This document shows positions 46,163-54,703 of a DNA stretch of 64,000 nucleotides, one piece after another. Each line of letters opens with the position of its first letter. Position 1 is the stretch's first letter. Made by a program: the position numbers and the translations under genes. The notes below the pieces were generated by a model, which ran no database searches, had not been told where the DNA came from, and saw only the letters and a program-made list of their open reading frames with translations. Source of the stretch: CAZMNY01 sp964567745 (GTDB lineage Bacteria > Planctomycetota > Planctomycetia > Pirellulales > Pirellulaceae); assembly GCA_964567745.1 (NCBI GenBank), contig CAZMNY010000031.1, positions 1 through 64,000 of the forward strand. The letters run 5' to 3'.

Positions 46163-47671
46163 ATGCAAACAGCCCCGCCATTACTCGAAGTCCGCTCGGT
46201 AGGAAAAAAATTTCCTGGTGCGCGTGCCCTACATCAAGTCGATATGACTTTGGAGAAGGGCGAGGTCGTCGCAGTTATTGGCGAAAACGGAGCGGGCAAG
46301 AGCACGCTGATGAAGATTCTCGCCGGTGTCCAGCAGCCTGACGCGGGGCATTTGAGGATCGACGGTGAGCCGGTCGCTATCGACAACGTTCACACGGCGC
46401 TGCGACTCGGCGTGGCGCTGATTCACCAAGAGCTCAACTTCGCCGAAAACCTGGACGTCGGCTCCAATATCTTTCTCGGCCGCGAACCGAATCGGATGGG
46501 CTTCATCGACCGCCGCCGAATCCGCAAGGAGTCGGAGAAGTATCTGGCGATGATCGGGCTCGATGTTTCACCGTCCCAGATTATGGGCGATTTGACGATC
46601 GGCCATCAGCAGATGGTTGAGATCGCCAAGGCGTTATCGGTCGACGCCCGCGTATTGATCATGGACGAGCCGACCTCGAGCCTCTCCGCCAAAGAGACTG
46701 ACTCCCTGTTCGCCGTGGTCAAGGATCTCCGCGACCGCGGCGTCAGCATTATCTACATTTCGCATCGATTGGGTGAAGTCAAAGAGCTCTCGGATCGCGT
46801 CGTCGTGCTGCGCGACGGTGAGAACGCCGGCGAGTTGGCCAAGTCGGAAATCAATCACGATGCGATGGTCAGCGCGATGGTCGGCCGGGATATCTCGCAA
46901 TTCTATTCGCGCACGGCACACGAGACCGGCGACGTCGTCCTCAACGTTCAGCAGTTGCGGACGCCGACGTGGCCGCAGCACCCGATCACTTTTGAGCTGC
47001 GCGCGGGTGAGATTGTCGGTCTGTTTGGACTTGTCGGCGCTGGGCGGACCGAATTGTTGCGCACGCTGTTTGGCGTCGATGCGCCGTTAAGTGGCACGAT
47101 CGAGCTCGCTGGAAAGAAGCTGCATGGCGGCCGAGTTCGCGAGGCGATCGCCGCCGGTATGGCGTTGGCGCCGGAGGATCGCAAGAGCCATGGCGTCGTG
47201 CTGGACATGAATGTCCGCCAAAACATTACCCTGGCTGGGTTAAGACGAAACGCCGTCTGGCCCGGTATTCGAAACGGTTCGCGGGAACTGAGCGACTCGA
47301 CGTCTTGGATCGAACGCTTGCGAGTCAAGACGCCGAACGACCGGCAAATTGTTCGCTTTCTATCGGGCGGCAACCAACAGAAGGTCGTTCTGGGAAAATG
47401 GCTGTCGTTGGCGCCGAAAGTACTGCTTCTCGATGAGCCAACTCGGGGCATCGACGTGGGGGCCAAAGAAGAAATCTACGGCCGCATGGAATCACTAACC
47501 AAAGAAGGCATGGCGATCTTGTTCGCGTCCAGCGAGATGGAAGAGATTTTTGGCATGGGAGACCGCACGCTGGTAATGCACGAAGGCCGAATTACAGGCG
47601 AATTATCACACGACAACCTGACAGAAGAATCGATCATGCAGCTGGCGACAGGCGTTCATGAATCGGAATAA
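46163..47671 (+). CDS. Sugar ABC transporter ATP-binding protein (fused NBDs)
   Basis: 502 residues with two nucleotide-binding domains, the RbsA/MglA layout. Domain 1 has Walker A GENGAGKST, the modified signature LTIGHQQMVEIAKAL and Walker B VLIMDEPTSSLS. Domain 2 has a degenerate Walker A (GLVGAGRTE) but an intact signature LSGGNQQKV and LLLDEPTRGIDVGAK. In this family domain 2 is normally catalytically impaired. It powers the permease encoded 102 bp downstream. Confidence 0.96.
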   Translation: MQTAPPLLEVRSVGKKFPGARALHQVDMTLEKGEVVAVIGENGAGKSTLMKILAGVQQPDAGHLRIDGEPVAIDNVHTALRLGVALIHQELNFAENLDVGSNIFLGREPNRMGFIDRRRIRKESEKYLAMIGLDVSPSQIMGDLTIGHQQMVEIAKALSVDARVLIMDEPTSSLSAKETDSLFAVVKDLRDRGVSIIYISHRLGEVKELSDRVVVLRDGENAGELAKSEINHDAMVSAMVGRDISQFYSRTAHETGDVVLNVQQLRTPTWPQHPITFELRAGEIVGLFGLVGAGRTELLRTLFGVDAPLSGTIELAGKKLHGGRVREAIAAGMALAPEDRKSHGVVLDMNVRQNITLAGLRRNAVWPGIRNGSRELSDSTSWIERLRVKTPNDRQIVRFLSGGNQQKVVLGKWLSLAPKVLLLDEPTRGIDVGAKEEIYGRMESLTKEGMAILFASSEMEEIFGMGDRTLVMHEGRITGELSHDNLTEESIMQLATGVHESE

Positions 47672-47773
47672 GCAAGCAGCCCGGCAATCGCCTCGGCGGA
47701 CCTGCCTCGAAACGATGACACTTAAAACGGAAATGGCCGGGACGCGGCTCGGTCGAATGAGGATAGTGCTCGA

Positions 47774-49567
47774 ATGAACGCAAAAGTAATCGGCGTGCTG
47801 GTCCTGCTGATCCTGCTGTCCGTCTTTCTATCGATCGCGGTGCCGCAATCATTTTTGGGCGGAAACAACATTGAAAACCTCGCCCGCCGCACGGCCATGT
47901 ATGGCATCCTCGGGATCGGCGTCTGCTTTGTCATCATTACCGGCGGCATCGACCTCTCGATCGGATCCACCGTTTGCCTCTGCGGGATTCTGCTCGCGAT
48001 GTTTCTGCACGTCGACTACTTACCGCCGGATAACCAGACGGTGATCTCGCTGCAAGCCGATTCAAAGCAAGTCTTTCTCAATCCGGCAGAACAGGATTTT
48101 CGGGTCGGTGATCGGATTCGCTATTACAACGGAGGCCGCGCGAGCAAGACGCTTGTAACTGTTGCGCGCGCCGACACCGGGATTTTGGAGTTTCCCAACG
48201 GCGAGAGCGCACCGGGAACGAGGCTCATTGTCGACCAGCCGTTTTCGGCCAACGACGAGGCTGGCCGAATAGCAAAAGTCTATCGCATTCTTTCCCACTC
48301 GCTCGGCGACAACTCGACGATTACGATCGAGGGCGACCATACCTATCTGCGCCACCGAGACAAAATTAACTTCATCGACGCGGCGACGGCACAGAAGAAG
48401 CGAGAGTACACAGTCGTTCTCAGCCGGACGGAAGGCAACGGCACGGCTATCGAACTCACAAAACCGCTTGAGGACTCGTTTTCTCCCGAATGGCTTGTGA
48501 TGCCTAGCACTCGGCGGCAGCGAATGCCTATTCCGATTGCCATCCTAGGTGTGCTCGCCGTCGCTGTCGCACTGGGCGCGGCTCACGGGCTGCTGGTAAC
48601 AAAACTCGAGTTGCCGCCATTTCTGGTGACTCTTTGCGGACTCTTGATTTATCGCGGAATCTCGCGCTGGCTGGTAAGCGATCAGGCGCCCGGATTCGGC
48701 AATGAGTATTCGAACAGCCTGAGTTGGGTGGCCTCGGGGAAGATCGAGCCCTGGGATGGATTTGCGATTCCAACCGCGTTTCTGATCATGCTGTTCGTCG
48801 CCGTGGCCGCCTGGCTGTTTCTCAACAAAACGATCTGGGGACGCTATTTGCTGGCGCTGGGGAACAACGAAGAAGCGGCCCGATTCTCTGGCATCAATAC
48901 ACATGCCATGATCATCCTTAGCTACATCATCTGCACATCGGCAGCTGCTGTTGGGGGCATGATGTTTGCGTTAAACAGCAATTCAATTTCGCCCTCGAGT
49001 TTCGGCAATCTGTATGAGCTTTACGCGATTGCGGCGGCGGTGCTTGGCGGCTGTTCACTGCGCGGCGGCGAGGGAAGTATCGTCGGCGTAGTGATCGGAA
49101 CGGCGTTGATGCGAACACTAAACAACGTCATTGTGCTTTTGAAAATCTCCAACGAATTGGAGTACACGATAATCGGCTCGGTCATTCTCGTCGGCGTCGT
49201 CGCCGATGTCCTTGTGCGGAGATTGGTCCTTCTACGCCGAGCCGAATTGTCGCGACGCGTCAGCGTCTACCGAAGAATATTGCTGTACGTTACGGCCGGC
49301 AACGCGATCCTGATAATGCTCGCAACCAATCTTTATCTTCAGGACAGCGTCAACAGCGAGTACTTGGCCATTCTGCTGTTCGCACTCACCGGCCTGGCTG
49401 CCGCCAGTTTTGTGTTCCTGCTGGTTCGAGATGCAAGCGGCACGGGTCTGGCGGCTGCGATGACGATCGTCTCGTTGCTACCTGGCCTGTCTGTGTTGAT
49501 TCCCTGTGCCGCGTTGATCACGACCAGAGGCAGAAACTTGCCCAACGAGCCGGCGACGGAGAGTTGA
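47774..49567 (+). CDS. Sugar ABC transporter permease with large insertion and C-terminal extension
   Basis: 597 residues, against about 320 for ordinary RbsC-type permeases. The first three membrane helices (to about residue 78, with GGIDLSIGS) and the later core (about 250-480, with GRYLLALGNNEEAARFSGI, AAAVLGGCSLRGGEGS) match the family. Between them, where normal members have only a few residues, lies a ~170-residue beta-rich segment (about 80-250) that may contain two related modules (FRVGDRIRYYNGG... and LRHRDKINFID...). By topology it should face outside the membrane. After residue ~480 there are about 110 extra residues with three more hydrophobic segments. I do not recognise the insertion. 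Confidence 0.9.
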   Translation: MNAKVIGVLVLLILLSVFLSIAVPQSFLGGNNIENLARRTAMYGILGIGVCFVIITGGIDLSIGSTVCLCGILLAMFLHVDYLPPDNQTVISLQADSKQVFLNPAEQDFRVGDRIRYYNGGRASKTLVTVARADTGILEFPNGESAPGTRLIVDQPFSANDEAGRIAKVYRILSHSLGDNSTITIEGDHTYLRHRDKINFIDAATAQKKREYTVVLSRTEGNGTAIELTKPLEDSFSPEWLVMPSTRRQRMPIPIAILGVLAVAVALGAAHGLLVTKLELPPFLVTLCGLLIYRGISRWLVSDQAPGFGNEYSNSLSWVASGKIEPWDGFAIPTAFLIMLFVAVAAWLFLNKTIWGRYLLALGNNEEAARFSGINTHAMIILSYIICTSAAAVGGMMFALNSNSISPSSFGNLYELYAIAAAVLGGCSLRGGEGSIVGVVIGTALMRTLNNVIVLLKISNELEYTIIGSVILVGVVADVLVRRLVLLRRAELSRRVSVYRRILLYVTAGNAILIMLATNLYLQDSVNSEYLAILLFALTGLAAASFVFLLVRDASGTGLAAAMTIVSLLPGLSVLIPCAALITTRGRNLPNEPATES

Positions 49568-49688
49568 TATCGTGCGATGGCCCTGACGGACGCAGACCGA
49601 AATCTCTCAACAACTGCGGCTGGAAGAATAGAAGCCCCAGCCACGGTTCATTGCTAGGTCCAAGGAGCACAAGTTGTTGAGTGACCGC

Positions 49689-49723
49689 AAAAAAAGACCG
49701 CTTGGCCAAGGGGCCAAGCGGTC
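49689..49723 (-). terminator. Intrinsic terminator of the acidic repeat gene
   Basis: A perfect 12-bp GC-rich stem (gaccgcttggcc / ggccaagcggtc) with a 4-nt loop is followed, on the minus strand, by seven U. It lies 66 bp past the stop codon of the minus-strand acidic repeat gene. It also faces the permease gene from the other side and could dampen read-through there. Confidence 0.9.
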
Positions 49724-49788
49724 CGCGTCGCATGTCAGAGATTCAGTGCAAGCACTGAAAGTTGAACGATGTCGTTTCCGACGATTGC

Positions 49789-52210
49789 CTAGTCAATATA
49801 GCTGTCGAAGTACTCTTCATACTCATCGTATGTGTCGTATTCGTCGCTGTACTGAGGACTTGGCTCCGCCAGTTCCGGCTTCGCTTCTCGTCCAGTCACA
49901 TCATCTGGAACGTTCTGCGGGAGCCAGTCGAGATTCCAAGGCGAGTTGACGAAATCGACCAAGGGAAGTTGCATCGCGCCGCCTGTCAGGAATGCGACGT
50001 TCTGCCGAATCGACGAAGCAACTTGCTGCCCCAAGCTCTCGAGCACGCTGACGATGTCAACCGAGATGAAATCGTCCGCGCCGGTCGTCCAATCGTCATG
50101 AGCCAAATCGTAGCCCAGGTCGAGGTCCGAGTCGCCTTCGACCGCGTCATATCGCCAGCGTCCGCGGCTGTCATAACGGCTGTCGTAAACTTCCTCTTCC
50201 TCGGTCGCGGCCTCGGCGAGCGAAACGTCCTCGTCGGCACTCGACGCCGTTGACGCTCGCTCGTCGACGATGTCTTCGTAGTACCAGCCCGAAGTCTCGT
50301 CGGCGATCTCCGCCTCAGCATCGTCAGCGTCAGCTTCAATGACGTCAGCTTCAATGACGTCAGCTTCAATCGCTTCCGCCTCATTGGCTGCCTTGAGCGC
50401 CTTTTCATAGGCTTCCGCGGCCTCGTAGGCTTCATCGATCACGGCCTGCTCGTCGTCGAGCACGGATTCTTCGACCGGCGCCTCATCGACAACGACCGAT
50501 TCAGCCGCGGCGGGAGCAGGCGTCGCTTCAGCCGGTTCGTAATCGTAGTTGTCGTAATACGATTCATCGTAGTCGTCCGAGTATTCCGCATCGGCGGAGT
50601 CGGCCGTCTCGCCCACGTTGGCACCTTCATTGGCGTCGTAATCGTAGTCGTCGTAGTCGGTGCCGTACTCAGCTTCGTCGTCAACGCTGTTCTCGTAGGC
50701 GTCGTCCTCGTAGTCTTCCGAGTGCTCGTCCCCGTATTCGGCCTCGTCGGCGATGCTCTCTTCGTACGCATCGTAGTCGTAGTCGTCCGCATACGCGTCG
50801 TCCGGCTGCACTTCCTCATCGAGGCTTTCTTCGTATGCGTCGTAATCGTAGTCGTCCGTATACTCGTCGTCCGACTCGACTTCCTCATCGAAGTTGCCTT
50901 CGTAGTCGTAGTCGTACTCATTGTAGTCGTAGTCGTCGGAGTATTGCTCGTCGACATACTCGTCGTCGTACTCAGTCTCGTCGTCGATCGCGTCTTCGAT
51001 CGCGTCTTCGACTGCGTCGTCTGCTGCGTCGTCTGCAGCGTCGTACTCGTACCCGTCGTCGACGTATTCGTCATACTCGTATTCGTCGTAGTCGTCGTCG
51101 GCGTATTCGGACTGGTCATCCGCTTCGCCTTCGTACGCTTCGCCTTCGTACGCTTCGCCGTACTCGTACTCGTAGTCGTACTGTTGCTGATCGTACTCCA
51201 CGTCGTCTTCAACAGCCGCCTGACCCTCGACTTCATCACTCGAGAGGTCGTCGACTACGGTCTCGTCGTCAGCGAGCGGCTCGAATTCGTCGTCGTCGTA
51301 ACCATCTTCGTACTCGTACTGATAGTCGTCGCCCTGGCCGTACTCGTCGATGACGTCAGACTGCTCGTCGATAACGTCAGCCTGCTCGTCGATGACGTCA
51401 GACTGCTCGTCAATGGTCGGCTGACTGTCGACGACGTCGTCGATTGACGACGAATACTCGAAGCCGTAAGCGTCGCCTTCCACGTCACTCGCTTCGGAGT
51501 CGTACTCAGGGCCATAGGGCTCGCCGTACGCGCGGTCGTTTTCGCTGTAGTCGTAGTCGGCGTCATCAAGCGACGACTCGCCGTCGGAAGCGAATCCGTC
51601 GTCCTCTTGATAGTCGTCGTACGGGTCCCACTCGGGATCGTCGAGCAGATCAGTCCCCTCGCCGTTTTCTTCTTCGGCGAGACGCTCATCGTCGTCGATG
51701 GCTGCGGGAGCGTCGGCGGTAAAGCCCATGTCGCTGTCGGCGTCAACCGACGGGTCGGCGCCATAAGCGCCTTCGTATTCTGAATAGTCACTGTAGTCGT
51801 CCTGATACACGCCAGCCGCTTCTGAAATAGCTGGATCCAAAGGCTTCGAATCCGCCGGGGGCGCCGTAACGGCGTAGCCCGGACANNNNNNNNNNNNNNN
51901 NNNNNNNNNNNNNNNNNNNNNNNNNNNNNNNNNNNNNNNNNNNNNNNNNNNNNNNNNNNNNNNNNNNNNNNNNNNNNNNNNNNNNCTCACAATATTCGCA
52001 TTGGGTTGATGCTGCTTTGGTTCCCGGCGGTTCGGCGCGAACCGACTGGGCCGCCGGGGGCGCCGTAACGGCGTAGCCCGGACACTCACAATATTCGCAT
52101 TGGGTTGATGCTGCTTTGGTTCCCGGCGGTTCGGCGCGAGCCGACTGGGCCGACATGGCCCCGCCAAACGAACCCCAGAAAAGCGTGAGTGCTAGAAACG
52201 ATTGTCTCAT
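49789..52210 (-). CDS. Exported Asp/Glu/Tyr-rich repeat protein with Cys-containing N-terminal repeats (assembly gap inside)
   Basis: The true start is ATG 52210, with a perfect AGGAGG site 9 nt upstream and a signal peptide (MRQSFLALTLFWGSFGGAMS). The mature N-terminus has 33-residue repeats containing EPPGTKAASTQCEYCECPG. The 100-N gap at 51886-51985 lies inside them and breaks the frame; because the repeat is 99 bp, a gap of 0 or any multiple of 99 restores one frame (773 residues with none, 806 with one unit). About 600 residues of Asp/Glu/Tyr-rich sequence follow, including ~23-residue repeats (YDYDAYEES...) and short DEQSDVI and IEADV repeats. The last ~110 residues look folded (SVDIVSVLESLGQQVASSIRQ...). 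A calcium- or metal-binding surface protein is possible; the function is unknown. Confidence 0.85.
50321..51420 (-). repeat. Acidic low-complexity and tandem-repeat tract
   Basis: In-frame repeats encode IEADV (three copies near 50330-50370), 23-residue YDYDAYEES-type units (about four, near 50680-50920), YEGEA (near 51130) and VIDEQSD (near 51350-51410). Codons are mostly GAC/GAT, GAG/GAA and TAC/TAT, so the opposite strand shows long false frames rich in Val and Ile. Confidence 0.85.
51852..52152 (-). repeat. 99-bp tandem repeat interrupted by the assembly gap
   Basis: Units beginning at 51986 and 52085 are 99 bp apart and nearly identical (one base change in the first ~67 bp). The 35 bases left of the gap continue the same phase. 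The true copy number is unknown. Confidence 0.95.
51886..51985. other. Assembly gap (100 N)
   Basis: One hundred N, the conventional length for a gap of unknown size. Both flanks are the 99-bp repeat in continuous phase, as expected for a collapsed tandem repeat. Confidence 0.99.
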
Positions 52211-52609
52211 CGTTCAAATCCTCCTGACAAATCTCTAACCGAAAAGCTCGGCCACCATGCCTGCTTGCAAATTCCTGAGCGGGGAAGATGTGATGGTTGC
52301 TACAGAGAAGCTTGTAGTCCCGCGATAGATGGCATATCGGAGTCTTGCGAATGGGTGCCTTAGGCAATAGAGGACAAAAAACGCGTTAGGGCGCTTTGCA
52401 TACGGTTTCATCCGACCAGAGAAACAGGGCGAATGCTTCCGTTCGTTCCGATTCTTCCAACAACCGGGCCATTTGAATTAGCATTAAATAAGTCAACATA
52501 GTAATGTATGCAGAAGCAGCCGATACAATAGGCAGAACCGAACGGGTGGCAACCTCCTCCCTCGCCGAATTACGTTTTTCTCTTACCCTCTTGGGGGTGC
52601 GACCAAGCT
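52211..52609. other. Divergent intergenic region
   Basis: 399 bp between the acidic repeat gene (minus) and the SLC13-type transporter gene (plus). The minus side carries AGGAGG at 52220-52225. An AT-rich segment at 52470-52530 (ttgaattagcattaaataag, and tacaat at 52524) is a plausible promoter region for the transporter, but no spacing is convincing. Confidence 0.5.
52220..52225 (-). promoter_or_regulatory. Perfect Shine-Dalgarno AGGAGG
   Basis: Reads AGGAGG on the minus strand, 9 nt before ATG 52210. It supports that start, with its signal peptide, over the downstream in-frame Met at 52167 used if the gap is ignored. Confidence 0.9.
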
Positions 52610-54541
52610 GTGGATCCTGAAATCTGGCAACCGATCGTCGCCTTGGCCGCGACAGCAGGCGTTTTCTTCGCGCTACAGTGGCGCCGCGGAGCCGCTACGG
52701 ACTTTGTCTTCCTATGCGGTTTGGCCGTGGTAACACTGGCCGGCGTCATCTCACCAGAGCAGGCGCTCGCCGGTTTTGCCAATCCCGCCATCCTCACGAT
52801 AGGCGGCCTGTTAGCGGTCGCCGCCGGGCTCAGGATCACCGGAGTGCTCGATTGGGTCGGACGGCGACTGTTGGGGCGAGCCGAAAGCGAACGCGGTGCC
52901 ATGCTGCGTCTCATCCCTACCGTCGCCGCCGCCTCCGCCTTTCTGCTCAACACGGCTGTCGTGGCCATGATGATGCCGGTCGTGCTCGATTGGTGTCGCC
53001 GACGTTCGATCTCGCCGTCGCGTTTGCTGATGCCAGTCAGCTATTTGGCGATCCTCGGCGGAGTTTGCACGACGATGGGCACGAGCACGACGCTCGTCGT
53101 CCAAGGCAAACTTGCCGAACTCCAACAGCGATACGGCGAGGCGTCCTACAACAACAACTCATTCGCTGACGACTTACAAAGACTATCGCTGTTTGAGATC
53201 GGAGCCGTCGGGCTGCCTTGCGCGATCCTCTGCGGGGCGACGCTCGTGTTGTGGGGTCGGCGGCTGCTTCCGAATCGAGTTGACTTGATCGAGCAATTCG
53301 GTGAGAAGCGACGCGAGTATCTCGTGCAGATGTTAGTTCAGCCTCAGTGCCGCCTGATCGGGCAGTCGGTCGAGTCGGCTGGTTTACGGCATTTGCCGGG
53401 GCTGTTTCTGATCGAGATCGATCGTCAAGGCGAGGTCATCACGCCGGTGACGCCTCTCGACACGATTCGAGCTGGCGACCATCTTGTCTTCACCGGGGTG
53501 GTCAGCACGATCGTCGATTTACAGAAGACGCCCGGTCTCGTGCCGGCGGCGGACGTGAATTACGAAACGCATCCGTCCGCCGGTCGCAAGCGGCACTTGA
53601 CCGAAGTCGTTCTGTCGCGAACATCACCCTTAATTGGCCAAACCATTCGCGAGGGCCAATTCCGCCAGCGCTACAACGCGGCCGTGATTGCCGTCCACCG
53701 AAATGGCGTTCGATTGACGAACAAAGTGGGCGACATCCAACTTGAGCCTGGCGACACGCTGCTGTTGCAAACTCGAACCGAATTCGTTTCGAGTTACCGC
53801 AACCACCGAGATTTCTATTTGGTCAGTAGCGTCGATGGCGTCGAGCCGAGACAGCACAACCGAGCTGTCGTCGCGGCTTGCTTGGCCGGCCTGCTCGTGG
53901 TCTGGCTCGTTGCTGCGAGCCTTTGGAGCAGCGGACTGCTGGGCGGCTTAAGCATGCCGGCACCGTCCGGCCTCGACCACGTCGACGCTCGCGCGAATTT
54001 CGATCTGGTTTCCGTGTTCACGTCGCCTGCCATCGCGGCGCTGACGATTGTGTTGCTTATGATCGCCTCGCGCTGCCTGACGGCCTCCGAGGCTCGCGGC
54101 TCACTCGACCTGTCGATGCTCCTGACGATCGGCGCGGCGCTTGGATTGGGGCGAGCGATCACGGAGAGCGGAGCGGCGGACCTCATAGCGAAGACGCTCG
54201 TCGCCAGTGTCGGCGGCCAACCATTGCTATTGCTCGCCGTCGTATTCCTGCTGGCGGTCGCTCTGACCGAGACCATTACGAACAACGCCGTCGCCGCGAT
54301 GCTGCTCCCGCTTGCCGTGGCCGTTGCCTGGACCGCCGGGCTGAGTCCTCGCCCATTCATTGTCGCGATCACCCTTGCCGCTTCCTTGTCGTTCCTGACT
54401 CCAGTCGGTTATCAAACCAACTTGATGGTGATGGGCCCCGGCGGTTATCAACCATCCGACTACCTTCGCTGCGGCGCCCCCCTGACTCTACTCACATTCG
54501 CCACCGCGATGACCCTGATACCACTCATCTGGCCTTTCTAA
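52610..54541 (+). CDS. SLC13/DASS-type transporter with TrkA-C domains
   Basis: 643 residues from a GTG start (GGGGGTG upstream). Two blocks of membrane helices flank a soluble middle region of about 200 residues that contains two TrkA-C (RCK-C) domains (LIGQSVESAGLRHLPGLFLIEI and LIGQTIREGQFRQRYNAAVIAV). The transporter part has the SLC13 hallmarks: NTAVVAMMMPVV, GTSTTLVVQG, and ETITNNAVAAMLLPLAV with a late TPVGYQTNLMVMGPGGY. Such proteins import sulfate or di/tricarboxylates with sodium; RCK-C domains may sense ligands. Sulfate is a reasonable guess. Confidence 0.93.
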   Translation: MDPEIWQPIVALAATAGVFFALQWRRGAATDFVFLCGLAVVTLAGVISPEQALAGFANPAILTIGGLLAVAAGLRITGVLDWVGRRLLGRAESERGAMLRLIPTVAAASAFLLNTAVVAMMMPVVLDWCRRRSISPSRLLMPVSYLAILGGVCTTMGTSTTLVVQGKLAELQQRYGEASYNNNSFADDLQRLSLFEIGAVGLPCAILCGATLVLWGRRLLPNRVDLIEQFGEKRREYLVQMLVQPQCRLIGQSVESAGLRHLPGLFLIEIDRQGEVITPVTPLDTIRAGDHLVFTGVVSTIVDLQKTPGLVPAADVNYETHPSAGRKRHLTEVVLSRTSPLIGQTIREGQFRQRYNAAVIAVHRNGVRLTNKVGDIQLEPGDTLLLQTRTEFVSSYRNHRDFYLVSSVDGVEPRQHNRAVVAACLAGLLVVWLVAASLWSSGLLGGLSMPAPSGLDHVDARANFDLVSVFTSPAIAALTIVLLMIASRCLTASEARGSLDLSMLLTIGAALGLGRAITESGAADLIAKTLVASVGGQPLLLLAVVFLLAVALTETITNNAVAAMLLPLAVAVAWTAGLSPRPFIVAITLAASLSFLTPVGYQTNLMVMGPGGYQPSDYLRCGAPLTLLTFATAMTLIPLIWPF

Positions 54542-54580
54542 CTTCTTCACTTCGCACTTTGCAGGTAGCCTCGAATGTGG

Positions 54581-54620
54581 CTCACCGAACGAGCAAGCTC
54601 GTTGGGGTCGTGACACGGTT
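54581..54620. repeat. 40-bp palindrome-containing repeat, copy 1
   Basis: ctcaccgaacgagcaagctc and 20 further bases. Identical to copy 2 at 39 of 40 positions. The core cgaacgagc-aa-gctcgttcg is a hairpin (one mismatch in this copy). Confidence 0.85.
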
Positions 54621-54648
54621 CGGCCCAGCTTCCTAGCTGTTAATCTTG

Positions 54649-54688
54649 CTCACCGAACGAGCAAGCTCGTTCGGGTCGTGACACGGTT
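54649..54688. repeat. 40-bp palindrome-containing repeat, copy 2
   Basis: Second copy in the same orientation, 68 bp from the first, with a perfect 9-bp stem. The pair fills the gap between two convergent genes and may act as a bidirectional terminator or as a REP-like element. Confidence 0.85.
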
Positions 54689-54703
54689 AGCGTCGAATCG
54701 AAT

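Noticed and set aside
50330..51420. Tandem repeats considered as a CRISPR array
   Set aside because: The repeats are in frame, of several different lengths, and separated by related coding sequence rather than unique spacers.
50722..51447. Long plus-strand frame encoding a very hydrophobic, Val/Ile-rich protein
   Set aside because: It is the exact complement of the Asp/Tyr-rich repeat gene; GAC/TAC codons read backwards give Val codons. No ribosome-binding site or family match.
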